Part shown: positions 63,391 through 64,000 of the stretch, piece by piece
How the letters are laid out: every line of letters starts with the position of its first letter
Position numbering within the stretch: the first letter of the stretch is position 1
NCBI GenBank assembly: GCA_024114885.1
Contig: CP099418.1
Coordinates: 434,001-498,000, forward strand
Direction of reading: 5' to 3'
DNA: 64,000 bases
Source: Septoria linicola
Taxonomy: Eukaryota; Ascomycota; Dothideomycetes; Mycosphaerellales; Mycosphaerellaceae
Notes under the pieces: generated by a model
Databases searched by the model: none
What the model was told of the DNA's origin: nothing
Seen by the model: only the letters and a program-made list of their open reading frames with translations
Position numbers and translations under genes: made by a program

Positions 63391-64000
63391 CTAAAACTGC
63401 CCCTCCGTATTCCCCTCTCCCATACTCCGACTCCCACTACTGCCCGCCTGAATCGCACCAATGATCCCATCCATATACGTCGCCCCGGACCACTTCTGAT
63501 GCGTCAACACATCGCACCCCGTCTCCTTCTCCCTCCTCTGCACCGTCTCGACATAAGCCTTCATTCCCTCCGTCTTATACGCCTTGGCCAGCTCATTCGT
63601 AATCGTCGCAGTACTATGCAGACCCGCGAGCGAAATGAGCTGTAGCGTGAACCCGTGCTCTGCGAGATCCCAGATGAAGCTCTTGAGTTGGGCGTCGGAG
63701 AAGCCATGCGCGGACCAGTTGAAGCTGGGGGAGAGGTTGTAGACGAGCTTTTTTCCTGGCAGGACGGAGCGGATTTCTTTGGCGAAGTTGGCGGCTTCTG
63801 CGACGTTGGGGTCTTTGGTTTCGAGCCAGAGGAGGTCGGCGTAGGGGCCGAAGGCGATGGCGCGCTTTGTGGCGGCGGAGAGGCCGGCTTTGTAGTGGTA
63901 GAAGCCTTCGCGGGTTCGGGGGACGTCCCAGTTGAAGAGGACTGGTGAGCCGGCTACTGCTGCTGCTGCTTGTCTGCGCTTGTGGAGGGGCAGGTTGCGG
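63391..64000 (-). CDS. 2-Methylisocitrate lyase (Icl2/MclA type), C-terminal part only
   Basis: Mitochondrial enzyme of the methylcitrate cycle that splits 2-methylisocitrate to pyruvate and succinate, used to detoxify propionyl-CoA. Only the last 202 codons lie in the window; the start and the catalytic KKCGH region are beyond the right edge. Visible family stretches are LFNWDVPRTREGFYHYKAG, ADLLWLETKDPN, LVYNLSPSFNWSAHGF, QLISLAGLHS, CDVLTHQKWSGATY, and the tail SMGEGNTEGQF. The residues QLISLAGLHS and EGMKAYVETVQRREKE match Icl2/methylisocitrate lyases better than glyoxylate-cycle isocitrate lyase, which has QFITLAGLHT and RAYGELVQ at these places. The stop is TAG at 63391-63393. Confidence 0.85.
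   Translation of the reverse strand, partial: RNLPLHKRRQAAAAVAGSPVLFNWDVPRTREGFYHYKAGLSAATKRAIAFGPYADLLWLETKDPNVAEAANFAKEIRSVLPGKKLVYNLSPSFNWSAHGFSDAQLKSFIWDLAEHGFTLQLISLAGLHSTATITNELAKAYKTEGMKAYVETVQRREKETGCDVLTHQKWSGATYMDGIIGAIQAGSSGSRSMGEGNTEGQF

Overview
The window is nuclear DNA of a filamentous ascomycete (Pezizomycotina), most likely a dothideomycete. The evidence is intron-bearing protein genes with short introns (about 46-110 nt, one of 200 nt) that use GTRNGT donors and CTAAY-like branch points. There is also an intron-bearing tRNA-Leu, and the gene families are typical of filamentous fungi: NACHT/NLR protein, STE2 pheromone receptor, AA12 pyranose dehydrogenase, fungal ADAM protease, and a VPS9-ankyrin-PX protein. 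GC content is moderate and I see no bacterial, plasmid, viral or CRISPR features. Every exon boundary given here was read by eye from splice signals and reading-frame continuity, not from transcripts.

Layout. 0-10 kb: a broken NACHT-family gene running off the left edge (-), a small short-chain dehydrogenase (+), a C2H2 zinc-finger regulator (-), a tRNA-Leu(TAA) (-), and a tandem-BRCT protein with a serine/acidic repeat tract (-). 11-25 kb: pheromone receptor STE2 (+), a FAM32A-like nucleolar protein (-), endonuclease III NTH1 (-), a GT31-like glycosyltransferase (+), mitoribosomal protein mS38/COX24 (-), a PRXL2-type thioredoxin-fold protein (+), a PAP2 lipid phosphatase (-), and acetylornithine aminotransferase ARG8 (-). 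25-27.4 kb is gene-poor and holds a degenerate duplication. 27-35 kb: an MFS anion:cation symporter (+), an unknown multi-pass membrane protein (+), a secreted GPI-type PQQ-dependent AA12 dehydrogenase (-), and S-adenosylhomocysteinase (-). 35-54 kb: a large disordered protein (-), ABC-F protein GCN20 (+), a Vrl1-like VPS9-ankyrin-PX protein (-), OLA1 ATPase (-), and phospholipase C (-). 54-60 kb is a 5.9 kb stretch with no convincing gene. 60-64 kb: a fungal ADAM metalloprotease (+) and the C-terminal part of a methylisocitrate lyase (-) cut by the right edge.

Most genes are independent housekeeping or accessory loci, and I see no biosynthetic cluster. The most interesting signals are these. 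Two genes are each interrupted by a single in-frame stop in an otherwise open frame (TAG between Walker A and Walker B of the NACHT gene; TAA inside the repeat tract of the BRCT gene), and both fit a CpA to TpA change. The BRCT protein carries nine copies of a ten-residue repeat with a casein-kinase-2-type SLPD core, an arrangement that recalls MDC1/Mdb1 chromatin adaptors. There are microexons of 15 and 16 nt, degenerate repeat relics shared between 6.7 kb and 26.2 kb, and an intact Vrl1-type endosomal Rab-GEF.
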